64,000 bases of DNA from Isoetes taiwanensis (lineage: Eukaryota; Streptophyta; Lycopodiopsida; Isoetales; Isoetaceae). The notes below the pieces were generated by a model. The model ran no database searches. It saw only the letters and a program-made list of their open reading frames with translations, and was not told where the DNA came from. The position numbers were made by a program, and so were the translations under genes. Location of the stretch: positions 2,920,790-2,984,789 of the forward strand of contig JAJEKV010000066.1 of assembly GCA_021234155.1 (NCBI GenBank), in the 5' to 3' direction. Positions 48,281-59,399 of this stretch are shown here, piece after piece (the stretch's first letter is position 1; every line of letters begins with the position of its first letter).

Positions 48281-50341
48281 AAAATTAGTTGCGGAAGGTA
48301 CAGAGAAGGCGGTACAAGAAGAGCGCGTTGTGCCAATTTGAGATTAAGGATAGAGCATACATCAAAAGAGAGAAAGAAAGAAGCGTTATGCAAACTTATC
48401 GGAGAAGGACAAGGATCGAACCTGATGTAGAGTGTAATGCTATGCGAAGGGAGCTATTGGGAGGATGTCGAAGGCATATTGTGAAGAAAGGTAAGAAACG
48501 CTATGCAAAGTTTAAGCCCATGATATAGAATGAGAGCCAAGGGCTAGAGGGCGATCCCACTTTATACTGTGTACCACAAAAGTGCAATCTTTGAAGCTGT
48601 GGATATTATATCAACATCGTCAAACCAAACAGGATGCACGAAGTGCATATGTACATTGTAAAGCTTTCGTTATGACATGAACCCCGGCTATAGAAGTGCG
48701 TGATGTGCCGCGTGGAATAAAAAGGTGCACATATTGTCGATTCACTTTGCTCAACGTCGAACAAGATGGATTAAAATCCGCAACATTGTTAACCTTTACC
48801 CATATGCGTGGCACTATACAACATGTACAACATACAAGAGTTCGATGAACTAGCAAGAAAAGTAAATAAACTATTTTGCTTCAGTGTGCTTGGGTAAGTG
48901 GCGGCCCGTAAATTTAGATTTTCCTTAAATCGATTAACTATTGCGGGCCCGACATATATTGACTTCTGACCCACAATGGAAACATGACATCCGATACATT
49001 GGTACGTCTATGAAATCTAAACAATATACACAAGCTCGAGACCAAAGAAAGTGCCCTTTCAATGGATTGGTATTATTGGTTCAATTCTTAACTAACTTAA
49101 CCCATTTATTCAAAATCTTTGAATCATGGGAAGCATCTTGATTACCATCGGCATACATTCTGATTCAAGTGGTTGCAAGCAACAAAATCGCAGCCATTGT
49201 AGATGTTAATCGCTTGGTGATGCATCTCTTCATATTCTTTGTTTTGGGTTCGTAATGAAGGGGGAGCCAACATTCATAAACATCCTCGATCCTATATAAG
49301 AACCCGGCGCAATATCACGCTTTTTTCTCGCTACCTACAATTGGTTGGGGGCTTGGAAGCAACATGGTCTTCTTGCCAATTACAATGGTATAGGGCTAGA
49401 TTGTTGCATGAGAACAACCATCATTCAATTAAATTGGGTTTATGTCTCTTAATTTTGGGACAAATTTCATATTGCATGTTTTTAGTAGCATATTCAAATT
49501 CACACATTTCACCTCAAAATTATGAAAGCGTAATATCACGTTATTTACAAAATAGTCAATATTTCACAATATAGCACCATATCATAAAAGCGTATTAACA
49601 AAAATTTACATAGTTATTCAACTTTCTTCAAGCACCCCAATGATATCATAGCCTTCTTCACGACATCACGGTATTGTAATTCTCGCATTTCTAATTTGGA
49701 ATAGTGTTTGGAGTCCATGAGTACAAAACACTTTCATAGTCTAATAAAGATCGGGATCACTTTCAGTTTTCTCCTCCATTTCTTTGTTGTCCAACAATGT
49801 CGAGTACCTTTCTTTGCTCGATCGTTATTTGGTCAATGATGCATTGACACACTTCCACGCGTGGTTGAAGTTAATATTACCTTCTTCTTTGCAAATATGG
49901 AGATAGTGAACCCCAACCACACTAGATATGTATCTAAATCTGTGGCACACTACTACACAAATTGGTGGCATTCCAAAGTCGGTGGAAGGTTCATAAGCAT
50001 CCATGCCTAGAAACTTGGCCTAGTGTTCTTAGGACCAACATAGTGTTTGTCCGGAAGGAGGAGGGAGCATGTTGCTTGCGAATGCTACTTACAGTGTCAT
50101 CAAAATCCTCGTGGCTTTGCTAAGGTCTTCCCACCTAGTTTTTAGGCAACCACCCTTCTTTCAATTCATAACGGGATGTGTCTATCTCCCCAACCCAGGT
50201 TAATCACCTTCTTCGATAAGCCACCAAGGCAGTTGGTGTCATCCCTGGATTGGTTTTAATGCTTTTATATAGTCCTAGTTCCTTCCTTAGTCAATCCCAA
50301 TTGCTTCACTTCTTGATGGGTTTTTAAAGCTTTTGGTTGAC
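48281..50341. other. Stretch with short unassigned frames
   Basis: Plus frames at 48289-48528 (very basic, rich in Arg and Lys; alternative start codon) and 49239-49574 (111 codons, contains ITLFSRYLQLVGGLEATW) are open but unrecognised and have no supporting splice sites or homologues in the window. The 49.3 kb region also reads protein-like in a second frame (FLATYNWLGAWKQHGL), so a frameshift is possible. Confidence 0.25.
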
Positions 50342-51270
50342 CTAGGGTATCATAGGCTTGCCATTCATCATCTCGCCATATTTCCTCCCTCCTCTCCACT
50401 CATCCTCGAAGGTCTCATCTTCCATTGGAAGATTGGAATCCCCATCTCTCACCCAAAAGTAATTGCGGAGGCATGACCTTCCAAGATCCAATGTATAACC
50501 ATCCACAAAGCTCTTCCAATCGGACACTTCTATGAGAGAAGCTATAGGGTTTGGAGTAGTGCATTCATGCAAGATTTCCATTAGCCTAGGAAAGTTGGTC
50601 CTTTGTTTGCTTCCTTCCGGTATACAACTATATTTGCCAAATGTGCATCCACATCCTCATGGGTATGCCGGGCATAAGAAACCCTAAATTAACTCTTTCA
50701 AATATCCCCACTTGTTGTTAAGTAGGATAGGAAAAAAACATCCACTGATTCTTATTTTGGCGGCTACAATTTATCAAGTTGCAAAGAGAAACCTTTTGGG
50801 TAGATCTTGAGGGTTTAGCACGTGAAGTTGAAGCTCCAACATGTTCATTAGACCCATGCTTCCTAAACCTTGCCTTTGCTGAACTTTTCAATATTGTTAG
50901 GGTTTCATCTAACAATGCTCTATGTAGTGCACAGCTAGGCTGTAAGGTCCACAGGTGACCATTGTATCCATTTTCATAGTTTCTCAAACACCTCATGATA
51001 CTCCCAATATGAAAATCGGACCATCACTCTACAACTCAAACTAAAATGGCCATAGTAGGTTTGATTCCGCCATGCAAGATTTTGATCATTGAGATCCGTA
51101 AAGGGTATGATCTTCCACATGACTTTGGTATGTACTTGAATTATGGAAGACAAGTCTTTTCTTTGGTCCATCTTTGTCATGTATGTAATACATAAATAGT
51201 TATTGGGTTCCAATGCGGATAAAGTCCTCCCACATCCAATAACATGATCTACATGATAGTTGGTGATCAT
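50342..51270 (-). other. Three consecutive minus-strand frames, unrecognised
   Basis: Minus frames at 51270-50974 (contains IIQVHTKVMWKIIPFTDLND and AWRNQTYYGHFSL), 50996-50718 (ALLDETLTILKSSAKARFRK) and 50581-50342 (EVSDWKSFVDGYTLDLGRSC) follow each other with small gaps or overlaps in one direction, as expected of one decayed coding region. I do not recognise the protein; a retroelement or host-gene remnant is possible. Confidence 0.3.
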
Positions 51271-54030
51271 ATGGTCCTTCCTTGTGCTCCCTTATCCCTA
51301 ACCCTTTGACTAGGTTGCAGTCTTATCAAAGAGTCTCCTTCCAACTTTAGCACATAAATTGCACTTTGCAAAGTTGTTTGAAGTTGCTATGGTGACATGA
51401 TTGAAAAAAATTTCTTCCATAACCTACAAAGCTAGGTTGGGATGTTGGAAGAATTCCCAATTCTCAAGTAGGAATTCACTTCTTCAAAATACTCTTTTGA
51501 GTACAATGTGATAGCAACCTTTTCAACAACCTCTTCCCTTTTCATCCCTTCTACTTTTTGTGTGGCATAGACTACTGCATTGAAATCAATATATTTTTCA
51601 AATATATCCCACGATAAGGTCTAATGTTGGTCTCAACAAACCATTATTTCCATGTAAAAAAACAATCCACCATCCCCCTACTGTTTTTTTGCCAATTATG
51701 CCATGAAAGTTAAGATTGCATGGATGCTACATGCTTTTGCACATATCCATTTGCCTAGCAAAGGGTATCTTTTCTGTTGGGTTTCTTTCATCTTGAAGTG
51801 CATGCTCCGAAGGTGTGTACATGGAGGTCCTCCTCATCAACGGTCATACTCTTGAAAGTGGCTCTTGCTTCCTGGTTGTTCTATTGTAAAGAATTGCATA
51901 CAAACACTCAACAACAACAATGAGCCCCTAACCTTCACCATTGTCTCCGTTTGGTGTCACTATTCAACTTGGCTCTTTTGCTAGGATAATGTGCGGCAAT
52001 GATACTTCTCCCCTTTTGCCCTGTTTAGGTTCCAAGCGCCAATAGATCCAATATCAAGACAATCATTGTCCCCAACAACCTCGGGCTCTGGAAAATATAA
52101 TCCTCCACAAATTGAACACTACTTATAGGCCATGCCATGATGCAAGGAACCTCAATTGCTTGACACAACAAAACATTCCTTGTCACCCAAACCGCTACCT
52201 TTCAGTTGTCTTCCAACATCGAAATTGCAATACCAATATTGTCTTCCCCTAGCCTTTCATCATTAACAGCTTGACCAGGATCTGCTAGCACAATGACTCC
52301 TTGGCCTACTATTTCCTTGTTGCACTTGCATGATTCTCACCTTCTTGTTTCTCCATTTGCACCCTACTATAGAGGACTAATTGTTTTTCTTCAACATTCT
52401 TGCTAGGAGTTGGCTTTTCATTGATATTGCTCTTCCCGTGTGTGGACCCACACTTGGTTGTGAGCTACCTCAGACCACACCAACCCATCACAGGAAAGCC
52501 CAAACACACCAACCAGGTTGACCCACCTTGACGAGCCCTACAGGGGAAGACCATGAGCCGGGACCACCAAGGAAGGGCCTCGAGGCTGAGGGAGGCGTCT
52601 TCCATGAAGAGGAGGCCGAGCCAAGGCCAGTCGACCGGCAGGCGGGCCACCACCAGGCAATCCCGCCCGGTCGAGACGGAGCGCATCGGGGTTGAGGCCC
52701 AGCGGTGCTGCGCCTGCGAGCCTCTCGGCGGTGGAGAACATAACATCTGGATGTTGCGGCCGATTGGTGCGAGAAAAGCGGCGAATCCGCGAAGTGGAGG
52801 CGTCAGCGGCAGGGCGGATGTCGCACCAATTTAATGTACAGTGGGGGCTTGGGATATGAACCCAAATCGCGTCCGCTAACAGGCCGGACCCTTGGGGCCG
52901 GGCAGCCCGAGGAGACACCATGGCCTGTCTTGGATCCGGTAGGTTGAGGAGGCTAAGGCCAGAGCCACGAGGAGCCACAGTAGCCCCTCACAGCCGAGGT
53001 TGCGGAGGCACTTTATGAGACAGGATTCAGTACACTTTGGAAGCTAGCCGAGCAGAACTGAGCGCTCTTGAGATGGGATTTATGCGAGATCGAGACTCAC
53101 AGGGAGCAGGCGGTGCCAGCAAGGCAAAGGGCCTCCATCTTAGAGCACATGAGCAACTCATGCATTGCAGCGGGATGTGCCGAGACATGACAGCGTCACA
53201 GGAGGTGAGCTCCGGACTCGGGAGAGCAGGGGGCTGATAAAGACACACCAACCATGAAGACCCACACCAACCTCTGGAGACGTCAACACAGGACACACAT
53301 CTCTGAGAGACACATCGGTCTGGTTAGGAGCCGCCACCACCTGGCCCGGCCCGACCTATGCCTCACCCACCCCTCAGCCCCAACACAGTGCGGCCCCGCC
53401 AGCAGAACCCCGGGAACAGGGCAGCGGGGCCGCAATGTGGTAGTGCGAGGCTGACGGAGAGTCGGGAGGAACATCTCACTTCCAGGCTCCGGACCACGGG
53501 ATCTTGGGCCGGATGATGTTCCTAGCACATGACCATTGGAAAATGATCGTCATGGAATTGATACTGACCCGGGTAGTCATCTGCTACGGTTGAGGAGGCG
53601 TGCGGGCGGGTGGCCATCTGCGTCGGGGAGTTGGGGGCGGCTCTGTCGTTCAGGAACTTGGCCCCGGCCGCAATGAGACCCGGCGTGGGGCAGCCGTCCC
53701 GGGGCTGCGGAACATGGAGGCGGTAAGGGCTAGTCAGGAAGGATCTGTGGTCAGTGACCAAGCAGGGATCTGAGCACTCCCGGCCCCTCGAGTCCTACGA
53801 AATTTGACCGGCTGCAGGGCATCCACATCTTCCTCCCACGGGACCACCACTACCACCGGGACTGAGTGGCGTCATGCCACTAAATAGGGATCGTGCCTCA
53901 GTGATGGTATCTGGAGTTAAGTGGTTTTCCATGGCCCGAGGAAGGGAGGTCTCCGATTCGAGTATTCATACATGGACATGGACCTTATCTTCCTCCGCTG
54001 GAAACATGGGAACATAAGTCCTGGTTACGT

Positions 54031-54246
54031 TTGCAGGGTCTGAGCTACTCCGTCTTCAATGGTACTTGGGAAGCAGGGACATGGAGGTGCGCGTGTTATG
54101 AGCGGCCTTGGCTGTCGGTCTCTGGCGAGACGGGCTATGAGATACAGCTGGGTGGGAGTGCGAGCAATGATGGCAGCCCTCTCTTTGTGGCTTTACTACT
54201 TCCATCGCTGAAACAACACCGCGCGGATGTGGACGGGCGGGGCTGA
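54031..54246 (+). pseudogene. Coding-like fragment in GC island, unrecognised
   Basis: 71-codon frame containing ETGYEIQLGGSASNDGSPLF and VALLLPSLKQHRADVDGRG, ending at a TGA. Upstream a different frame reads FEYSYMDMDLIFLRWKHGN and downstream another reads LLGEFQSPEAEADAWRV, suggesting one long coding sequence now split by frameshifts. Function unknown. Confidence 0.3.
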
Positions 54247-55244
54247 TCTATATGATGACCTCTGATAGAACAATTGCGGCAAGGTATTGCTTGGGGAATT
54301 TCAATCGCCTGAGGCGGAAGCAGATGCGTGGCGGGTCATTGCAATGGTACGGTGGCGCCCTCACGTCACTTGTAGACGGAGAACCGGGCGGTGTAGTGGA
54401 TTACGTGCTGGCAGGGCAATGATACCTACCTTGATCCTTTCGCTTGATGCTCCACGGGGCGGTGGCGGGGCGAAGTAGACTTCAAAGCCATGTTACATTC
54501 AGCGGATGGATTAGCGGTCAGCAGGGCACCCATTGCTGGCACCCACGCCGCCTGCAGTTGCGTCTGGACTATGATCTGTCACGGATGCTTGATTGCGAGG
54601 TCTTTACGCTCCCATGGCGGCCGGTGAAGACTAACCACGAGGGTTAGGGGACGATTCAACAAGGACCGCTCATTGATCCACATGGAACTTGCAACCACCT
54701 TCCTGCGATAAGTTTGGCCAGTGCTCGGGGAGTAAGCTCATGATCTTTGGACCCACCGTTCATGGTGGTCAATCTGGCTCCTTCCTCAAGACCAAGAGGG
54801 TGCCTTGAGACTCAGGTGATCTTTCTAGGCCCAGCCACCACTGAGATGCCACGGGAGAGGTCTTGAAGATGGCACCTGATACAGGAACAATGGGGTGAGA
54901 CCACTTGAGCCCAATGGGGAGGCGGGGCCTGATTACCTGGCAGGCGGGCTAAGCTGCTGGTCATTACTGAAGGGGATGTCATAATGGGCACCTTAACGCC
55001 TACTGTGCCGGTACGTGATTTGGATGGTATGCGGGCGGGAGGCTTCTCGGTGGTGGGCCCCCCCAATGGTCGGGGTTCTCCAGTCTCTTGGGGCATTGCA
55101 AGTGAGGCTTCCCCCATGGCTGGACTACGATGGGTTGCCACAAGCGGGGACCCCACAATGACCCTAGCTATAGTATGGTGGGTTGTCTTTGCCAAAGTTG
55201 CTTCTTAAAGTTCTTGAGCGGTTGACACACTTTGAAGCGGAAGG

Positions 55245-55628
55245 ATGGAGGAAATCTTAGGGCTGCCGCATGAGGCGAACCGCCCGGCATTCTGCCCGGC
55301 CATCGCTCTGCTTCCACTCTGCGAACCTCATAGAGGATCTCGGCCGGGATGGGAATCACTGACCGCTGTGCAGGTTGCAGGCTTTTCTGACCGCAGTGCC
55401 TGGGATAAGTTGTGGAGACTGGTTGAGACGGCTGGACCCCGTCCTGACTTGCAGTCTATACTCTGGAACCTCTACAAAGGCTTAACAGAGTCATCTACTA
55501 GCAGCTGGGGAGCCGGGTTATTAGTAACATTAGGGGTCAGGGCGCCTCTATCACGCTTGTACATTGACCAGCTAGAGATGGCTAAGCACGAGGTTGATGC
55601 CATAGTAAACGCTCTTATATCGCGATGA
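55245..55628 (+). pseudogene. 127-codon frame in GC island, unrecognised
   Basis: Contains AFCPAIALLPLCEPHRG, FSDRSAWDKLWRLVETAG, LQSILWNLYKGLTESSTSSW and YIDQLEMAKHEVDAIVNALI. The last two look helical and amphipathic. It ends in TGA at 55626-55628, but a different frame continues protein-like for about 50 codons after it, so the stop may be a frameshift effect. I cannot assign a family. Confidence 0.35.
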
Positions 55629-56117
55629 TGTTGACTGCTACGCATATACGAGAGGACATGCGATACACACTGGATGCTTGCGCCCAATTCGACGCGAGGA
55701 GTTAACTTGGCCAAGAGACAAGAGTCTGCTGGTCCCATCATCCGGAAGCACCACGTCTTCCCTCATTCCTTGCGAGCCCAGGGGTGGCTGGAATTCTTTA
55801 TAAGTGTTGGGCGTGGTTTCTACTACCTGTTTGGGATACCATCGAGTTACGGTCCGCTGCGGTACGGAAAGCCACATACCGATACAAAACCATACTTGAT
55901 CCTGAAAGCTGACGCTTGTACATGGGGTCTGAGGCACACTTGTCGGGGCGCGGTCCCAGACGGAGTCTCTCTATGGGAGGCAGTGCAGGGCGATTGATGT
56001 CCCTCCCACCACTTAGGAGCGATCTAGGCGGTCTGAGCTTTCTTGGCCGGGCAGGAGTGAAATCCGCAGTTCCATGTCCCGGATCTTGCTCAAGAGACGA
56101 GGCTTCCTTCCATTACA

Positions 56118-56720
56118 GTGGGCGTCACATTGTTACTTCGAGAGGAAGGTGGTGGCTATGGATGGCTTGAAATTGCCCAACCTTGCTTTTGGCGGTGGCG
56201 ATGGGCGCGGACAAAACTTTGCTGGAAAAGACAAGCCAGTGGTTCACTGTCCTTATGGAATGTGCGAGCACGAGATGTGGACCCGGTGCTGCATACGAAG
56301 AATGCCTTTGCCTTGAAGCGTTACCCAGATGCTTGCTTCATGGCCAAACTTTGGGAATCACCAGAGGCCACAGCATCACATGTCAAGGTGGCAAATTATC
56401 GGCAGTTAATCCATGCTCACGAGGGCCACCACTGCGCACCCATGTACCCATGGCGGGATGATTGCTTCCATTCGCCACCCGGTGCACACCACCTCACGTT
56501 GAGGCCAGGGAGATGGTTGGGGAGTCAGCGTGAGGGGCAGGAGTGCATCCAGTCACATCCAGCGGTGCCATTGAGGATGAAAGTCGCCCTCGAGACGCTT
56601 CCGTCACGAGCATGTCGGGCTCGGTATGCCGATTGGTGTGCCCAGCCAGGCTGCCGCAGGCCTCACGAGCCGCAGCCTCGCCAAGGCTTATTGGGATGGT
56701 ACCTCGGGAGGAGGAGGTAA
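56118..56720 (+). pseudogene. 200-codon frame in GC island, unrecognised
   Basis: Longest plus-strand frame of the island. It contains ARDVDPVLHTKNAFALKRYP, FMAKLWESPEATASHVKVAN and YRQLIHAHEGHHCAPMYPWR, which look like real protein; the C-terminal third (rich in Arg, Pro and Cys) looks less so. Two other frames are open over parts of it. The DNA beyond, from 56720, becomes AT-rich again. Function unknown. Confidence 0.35.
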
Positions 56721-56799
56721 TGTGGATCACCGCACGGACTCGATTAGCCTTGTCAGGCATTAGCCTCAATTTGTACTTGTGATTATGTATATAAGCGAT

Positions 56800-56945
56800 G
56801 TCAAGATCCTTATTGCTACTAAGGTTTTCCCGAAACCTTTGGTAGGGTTTTTAATCTGCTCTCTCTTGTACTTAGGTCCCATAGGCCCGGTTGGTCTCCG
56901 AGTGGACTGATAAAATCATATTCTATTCTATTCTTTTCAATATGT
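56800..56945 (+). other. Right boundary of GC island with ATTCT run
   Basis: Composition drops to AT-rich after about 56770. At 56921-56940 a short (ATTCT) run follows GGACTGATAAAATCAT. Non-LTR elements of some clades end in short microsatellites, so this could be an element 3' end, but no target duplication was found at the left boundary. Confidence 0.3.
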
Positions 56946-57322
56946 TGCACACCATCTTGAGTTGGAGAGGCACCATTGACCTAGGCAATTGCACCCTTTT
57001 TAGTCAATGAGTAGGAAAAAATTATTACACCATAAGATAAAAAAGTCGATACATTTATAAGAATATGTAGAAATAAAATCAAATTTTTTAAAAACAAAGA
57101 AATTCTTGAAATAGGTTTAATATAATAATAACAATGGGCGAACAAAATCATTTAAAACAAGAATTTTAGTGGCAACAACAAGGAAATAACATTTATAAAA
57201 TATATCCTAATTTTAATTATCCGAAAATTTGGATATATGATTCTGAAAAGACATATAGGCCGATAGACGAGAATTTATTATACATAATAATATACCTAGA
57301 TGATATAGGCGGGAATTTAAAT

Positions 57323-57336
57323 CACGCGCTGGCGTG
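57323..57336. other. CACGC-GCTG-GCGTG palindrome
   Basis: Perfect 5 bp stem with 4 nt loop, one of a series of CACGC/GCGTG motifs between 57.3 and 62.7 kb. Confidence 0.7.
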
Positions 57337-57400
57337 TTATTTGAGCAATAAATTATTCACGCTAATTCTAATTAACCTATATAAATCGGTTCAGCTCTCA
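57331..57400 (+). promoter_or_regulatory. TATA-box module, copy 1
   Basis: GGCGTGTTAT, then CAATAAATTATTCACGCTAA, then TATATAAAT (57378-57386), then AGCTCTCAAG. The same series recurs at 58508-58590, including the CAAT-like word and TATA box at similar spacing. It resembles a core promoter, for example of an LTR. No gene can be tied to it with confidence. Confidence 0.45.
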
Positions 57401-57589
57401 AGACCTCTACGTCAAATTTTTTTTGCCCGCCATGAGGCGTTGAAGCCTCTCGGCTTTCGAACTTCATGAGCAGAAGGTCTCGTCAAAGAGCGTCCGGGTT
57501 GAAGAACCTCTATTCCCTCCTCATAGATTTTCTTGCCCAGACCTCCCTCACGATTCCTCCCTCGTGAAGAGGAGGAAGAGAGTGGACAT

Positions 57590-57780
57590 GGAAGAGGGAG
57601 GAGTTGAGCTCCTGATTCCTCCTCGATGAAGAGGAGGAAGAGGAGGAGTTGGGAAGAGGAGAGATGTCTCCAGAGCACGGCGGCTGCCGGGGTTGGCGAC
57701 CACGAAGCGGTGAAACTCTGAGGAGGAGGAGGAGGAGGGAGGAGGAGGAGGAGGAAGAAGATGAGGAGGAAGATTAGATA
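57590..57780. repeat. AGG-rich purine microsatellite
   Basis: Interrupted GGA/AGG triplets, densest at 57718-57772. The minus-strand frames across it (57412-57912, 57548-57790) consist largely of Pro, Ser and Leu from the repeat. Confidence 0.85.
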
Positions 57781-57883
57781 ATTCGACCATTTTAGAATGG
57801 TTGAGGGATGAACCGGGTTTGTTGTCATTTTTTTTTTTTTTTTTTCACCTTTCTTTTCTTTTCTAACACCTTTCTTTTCTTCT

Positions 57884-58500
57884 TTGTTGCTGCGTGGAAG
57901 ATCAATGATCACGAGATCCCTTGCAGCCCTTTTGTTTTTGGTTTGCTACGGTTTTGGACACACTCCTAGGGCATATTTTTCATGTAAATTTTGTGAAAAG
58001 CCCTTCACACAATCAAACGAAGGCTTACACGATGTATATAACTTTTATAATGAAATCAAAGCGATGCTTTCATGTTCTTTGTCTTCAAACAGGTTTTTTC
58101 AAACGTACATAAAAATTTTTTGATTAAATCCAACCGTATTTCTCAATTATTTTGTCTCTGTTTGTCTAATTTTTTTTCTCTAAAATTTTTGTATCAAGCA
58201 AATTTTTGTCTCAACAAAGTCTCGAACACTATAAATCAACCACATGAAAATCTCTCGATTCATCCGCGGTAACCATAGGAAATTCTCCCTATAGACCTAA
58301 AACAATTCCCCAACCTTACAAGTCATTTTTTTAGCCTTGATAATTTTGCCTTTAAAAATCATTTTTAATGTAGCCTATATAAAATTTATAAATTCCATTT
58401 TTCGAATGCAATAAATGGAATAAAATGTTGTGAGAATTTATTGTATGAAATGTAATATTCTCCATATATACCATATACATGTCATATGTTCAAGGAAGAA
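57884..58500. other. AT-rich stretch between the two TATA modules
   Basis: Overlapping short plus frames at 57884-58123 and 57921-58112 lie in different phases and show no domain. No gene supported. Confidence 0.35.
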
Positions 58501-58507
58501 GATGCCA

Positions 58508-58590
58508 GGCGTGTTAATTCAACAATCAATTATTCACGCTTAACTTATTTCTAATTATGCCTATATAAATCCATTTCACGCTCTCAAAGT
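58508..58590 (+). promoter_or_regulatory. TATA-box module, copy 2
   Basis: GGCGTGTTAAT, CAATCAATTATTCACGCTTA, TATATAAAT (58562-58570), then GCTCTCAAAG. It aligns with 57331-57400 over about 80 bp with short indels; sequences further out are unrelated. Confidence 0.45.
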
Positions 58591-59123
58591 TCCTAAGATT
58601 TTCTTCCTTCCTTCATACACGATTTGCCTTTTTGCGCTTCTCCTCACGTGTTTGATCCGCCCTCCTCGAAATCTTGGTGAGCGATTATATTCCAAGAATG
58701 TTAGATGTTTGGTTTTACGGCAATTCCTAACTTACTAAAAGACTCGCCTTTTTTCTCAGATTACGCTGAGACTCTAATTAAAACCAAAAGTAGGACTAAG
58801 GTCCTGAATCGAAAAGCCTCTAATTAAAACCACAAGATAGTCCTCCGTTTCTAACCAATCCTTCGACCTCGAACTCAAGGTTAGTTTTCATTTAGTTTTA
58901 AGTTTCATCTCAATGGCGTGTTTAATCCAAGAAGACAAGCTTTTGCATTTGCTCGGGTAGAGGGAGCAGATGATGTTTATGAAAACCAGAATAGTTTTAT
59001 AAACTTCATCCGCTTCTTTTGTTTCGAAAGTAAATTCTTGAGTTTCTCTTCTGAATTAATCATGCTATTGCATGCAAGTTTCTATTATGAATAAGTGTAG
59101 TAGAAAGCATTAGAAAAATCCGA

Positions 59124-59180
59124 AGATAATATTTGAAACACGCTAAAGATAATATTTGAAAACATGCTAAAGCGTGTTTT
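59124..59180. repeat. Tandem duplication and 9 bp inverted repeat with CACGC core
   Basis: AAGATAATATTTGAAA(A)CA(C/T)GCT occurs twice in tandem (about 23 bp each). AAACACGCT (59136-59144) pairs with AGCGTGTTT (59171-59179). Confidence 0.75.
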
Positions 59181-59337
59181 ATGCTAACCTTAAACCTTCA
59201 AGCGTGTAAATAATTAGATAAAGGCCTTTATCTATTTACTTATCTATGCACGCCGAAGTTTTTTTTTTCTCTCCTCTCTTTTGAATGCCGCCCGGCGTGT
59301 ATAGTTTCCCTTCCTACTTTTCAACTTTTTACGCTAA

Positions 59338-59352
59338 ACACGCGGGGCGTGT
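59338..59352. other. ACACGC-GGG-GCGTGT palindrome
   Basis: Perfect 6 bp stem, 3 nt loop; same motif family as 57323 and 61207. Confidence 0.75.
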
Positions 59353-59399
59353 CTCTTAGTTTCTAAGTTTATAAATAAATAAATATAACACGCCAAAGG

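Larger units (their letters stand above)
52440..56900. other. GC-rich island of unknown origin, with broken coding-like frames
   Basis: Base composition changes abruptly. For example 52681-52740 has 43 G+C of 60, against 25 of 60 at 51721-51780. The island is rich in CpG and holds many overlapping frames on both strands, none longer than about 200 codons. The most protein-like series is on the plus strand from about 54000 (GLSYSVFNGTWEAGTWRC, EFQSPEAEADAWRVIAMVRW, FGPTVHGGQSGSFLKTKRVP, LEMAKHEVDAIVNALISR). I see no RT, transposase, polymerase or capsid motif that I can name. Candidates are a decayed mobile element, an integrated foreign or viral-type sequence, or a GC-rich host gene. Confidence 0.6.

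Noticed and set aside
52538-53761. Minus-strand frames in the GC island
   Set aside because: GC-rich DNA has few stops, and several frames overlap on both strands. The Pro/Arg/Gly/Ala-rich composition gives no reason to prefer them.
52440-56900. Firm call of an integrated virus in the GC island
   Set aside because: I found no polymerase motif or other diagnostic viral signature, only composition and unassigned peptides, so it is left as one hypothesis among several.
57412-57912. 166-codon minus-strand frame
   Set aside because: Most of it translates the AGG microsatellite and its surroundings; no domain and no splice signals.
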